Part shown: piece after piece, positions 5,186 to 5,823 of the stretch
Numbering within the stretch: the stretch's first letter is position 1
How the letters are laid out: each line of letters begins with the position of its first letter
From: Pseudanabaenaceae cyanobacterium MP8IB2.15
GTDB lineage: Bacteria > Cyanobacteriota > Cyanobacteriia > Pseudanabaenales > Pseudanabaenaceae
Assembly (NCBI GenBank): GCA_030248825.1
Contig: JARCMB010000428.1
Location: forward strand, 1-5,823
DNA: 5,823 nt
Direction: 5' to 3'
Notes under the pieces: generated by a model
Told to the model about the DNA's origin: nothing
Databases searched by the model: none
What the model saw: the letters and a program-made list of their open reading frames with translations, nothing else
Made by a program: the position numbers and the translations under genes

Positions 5186-5823
5186 ATGTATGTTCTAATT
5201 GGTGGCGCAGGTTTAGTGGGATTGGATTTAGCTAAACGCTTAATCGAACTGAATCATACGGTGGCAATTGTCGATATCAATCCTACGGCTTGTCGATATG
5301 CAAGAGAGCAGATTGGCGCGATCGCGTTTGAGGGCAGTGCTGTGAGTACTGAAGTTTTATTGGATGCAGGCATTCGCAAAGCTGATTCGGTGGCGGCGGT
5401 ACTGCGAAATGATGCCTTGAATTTGGCAATGGTGACTTTGGCAAAGCATTATGGCGTTTCTCATATCATGGCACGGATGCGGCATCGCGATTTTGAACAA
5501 CCGCTACGACTGGTGGGAGCAAATCACATTATCAGCACCGTCGATCTGGCAGTTTCTACAATGGTGAATTCGATCGAATATCCTCAAGTGGAATCAATGA
5601 TGCATTTCGAGCAGGGACAAATCGAAGTCGTGAAGATTGCGATTCCTGAAGCTTGTAATGTCGTCGGTCGGAGTGTAGCGGAGATCGCCCAAGATGTCAG
5701 ATTTCCCCAAGGCTCTCTAATTATTGGCTATCAGTCTCATCCTCATATGGATTTAGAGATTCCCAACGGCAACACTGTATTGGAGCCAGACTCGACTGTG
5801 CTAATTGTGAGTAAACCTGGCGC
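5186..5823 (+). CDS. TrkA family potassium uptake regulator, N-terminal 212 residues (runs off right edge)
   Basis: The frame opens at ATG 5186 with MYVLIGGAGLVGLDLAKRL: a beta strand and GxGxxG (G7-A-G-L-V-G12) of a Rossmann RCK_N domain, with acidic D30 at the end of the second strand for ribose binding of NAD(H) or ADP/ATP. FEGSA and ADSVAAVLRNDALNLAM follow the TrkA pattern. From about residue 140 the sequence IEVVKIAIPEACNVVGRS starts an RCK_C (TrkA_C) domain that reaches LIVSKPG at the edge. One RCK_N plus one RCK_C gives about 220-240 residues, so only a short tail is missing. Such proteins sit on the cytoplasmic face of Trk/Ktr K+ transporters and gate them by nucleotide binding. The start is 17 bases after the TldE-like stop, with no terminator between, so co-transcription is likely. 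Upstream ATGs at 5169 and 5190 are in other frames and end quickly. Confidence 0.9.
   Translation, partial: MYVLIGGAGLVGLDLAKRLIELNHTVAIVDINPTACRYAREQIGAIAFEGSAVSTEVLLDAGIRKADSVAAVLRNDALNLAMVTLAKHYGVSHIMARMRHRDFEQPLRLVGANHIISTVDLAVSTMVNSIEYPQVESMMHFEQGQIEVVKIAIPEACNVVGRSVAEIAQDVRFPQGSLIIGYQSHPHMDLEIPNGNTVLEPDSTVLIVSKPG

Overview
The window looks like a piece of a cyanobacterial chromosome. The evidence is the palindrome GCGATCGC (HIP1, highly over-represented in many cyanobacteria), complete at 420-427, 4232-4239 and 5318-5325, with many partial CGATCG sites around them. The protein families also fit: a choice-of-anchor I-type surface protein, a small DUF2281-type antitoxin-like protein, a TldD/PmbA protein and a TrkA-type K+ regulator. 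I cannot name the species.

Layout. (1) Positions 1-1175, minus strand: the N-terminal 391 residues of a large choice-of-anchor I-like protein that continues past the left edge. An AT-rich leader with a tandem TTAA heptad array lies in front of it (1222-1249). (2) 1299-1646, minus: a DUF2281-like antitoxin-type gene interrupted by an in-frame TAA at its 13th codon, with no recognisable toxin partner. (3) 1760-3624, minus: a two-gene operon with a 4-base ATGA overlap. It encodes an ABC/AAA-type P-loop ATPase followed by a TOPRIM-like protein resembling DUF4276/RloB. A good sigma70-type promoter precedes it. This is the most interesting part of the window. Its architecture matches the split OLD-like, PARIS-like and AbiL-like anti-phage systems, but I cannot assign it to a named type by eye. 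(4) 3655-3789, minus: a short, startless, protein-like open frame between the operon and the divergent gene; possibly the 3' remnant of a lost gene. (5) 3831-5168, plus: a TldD/PmbA family protein without the zinc-protease motif (TldE-like). (6) 5186 to the right edge, plus: a TrkA family K+ uptake regulator, 17 bases after the previous stop and probably co-transcribed.

Interpretation. The left and right blocks look like ordinary chromosome. The 1.3-3.8 kb centre has accessory character: a decayed antitoxin-like gene, a compact ATPase/TOPRIM-like operon that looks AT-richer and contains no complete HIP1 site, and a gene fragment. This is what a small defence or turnover locus would look like, but transfer is inferred and not demonstrated. 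No rRNA, tRNA, CRISPR array, insertion sequence or convincing intrinsic terminator was seen. No stretch longer than 300 bases lacks a gene or gene remnant.
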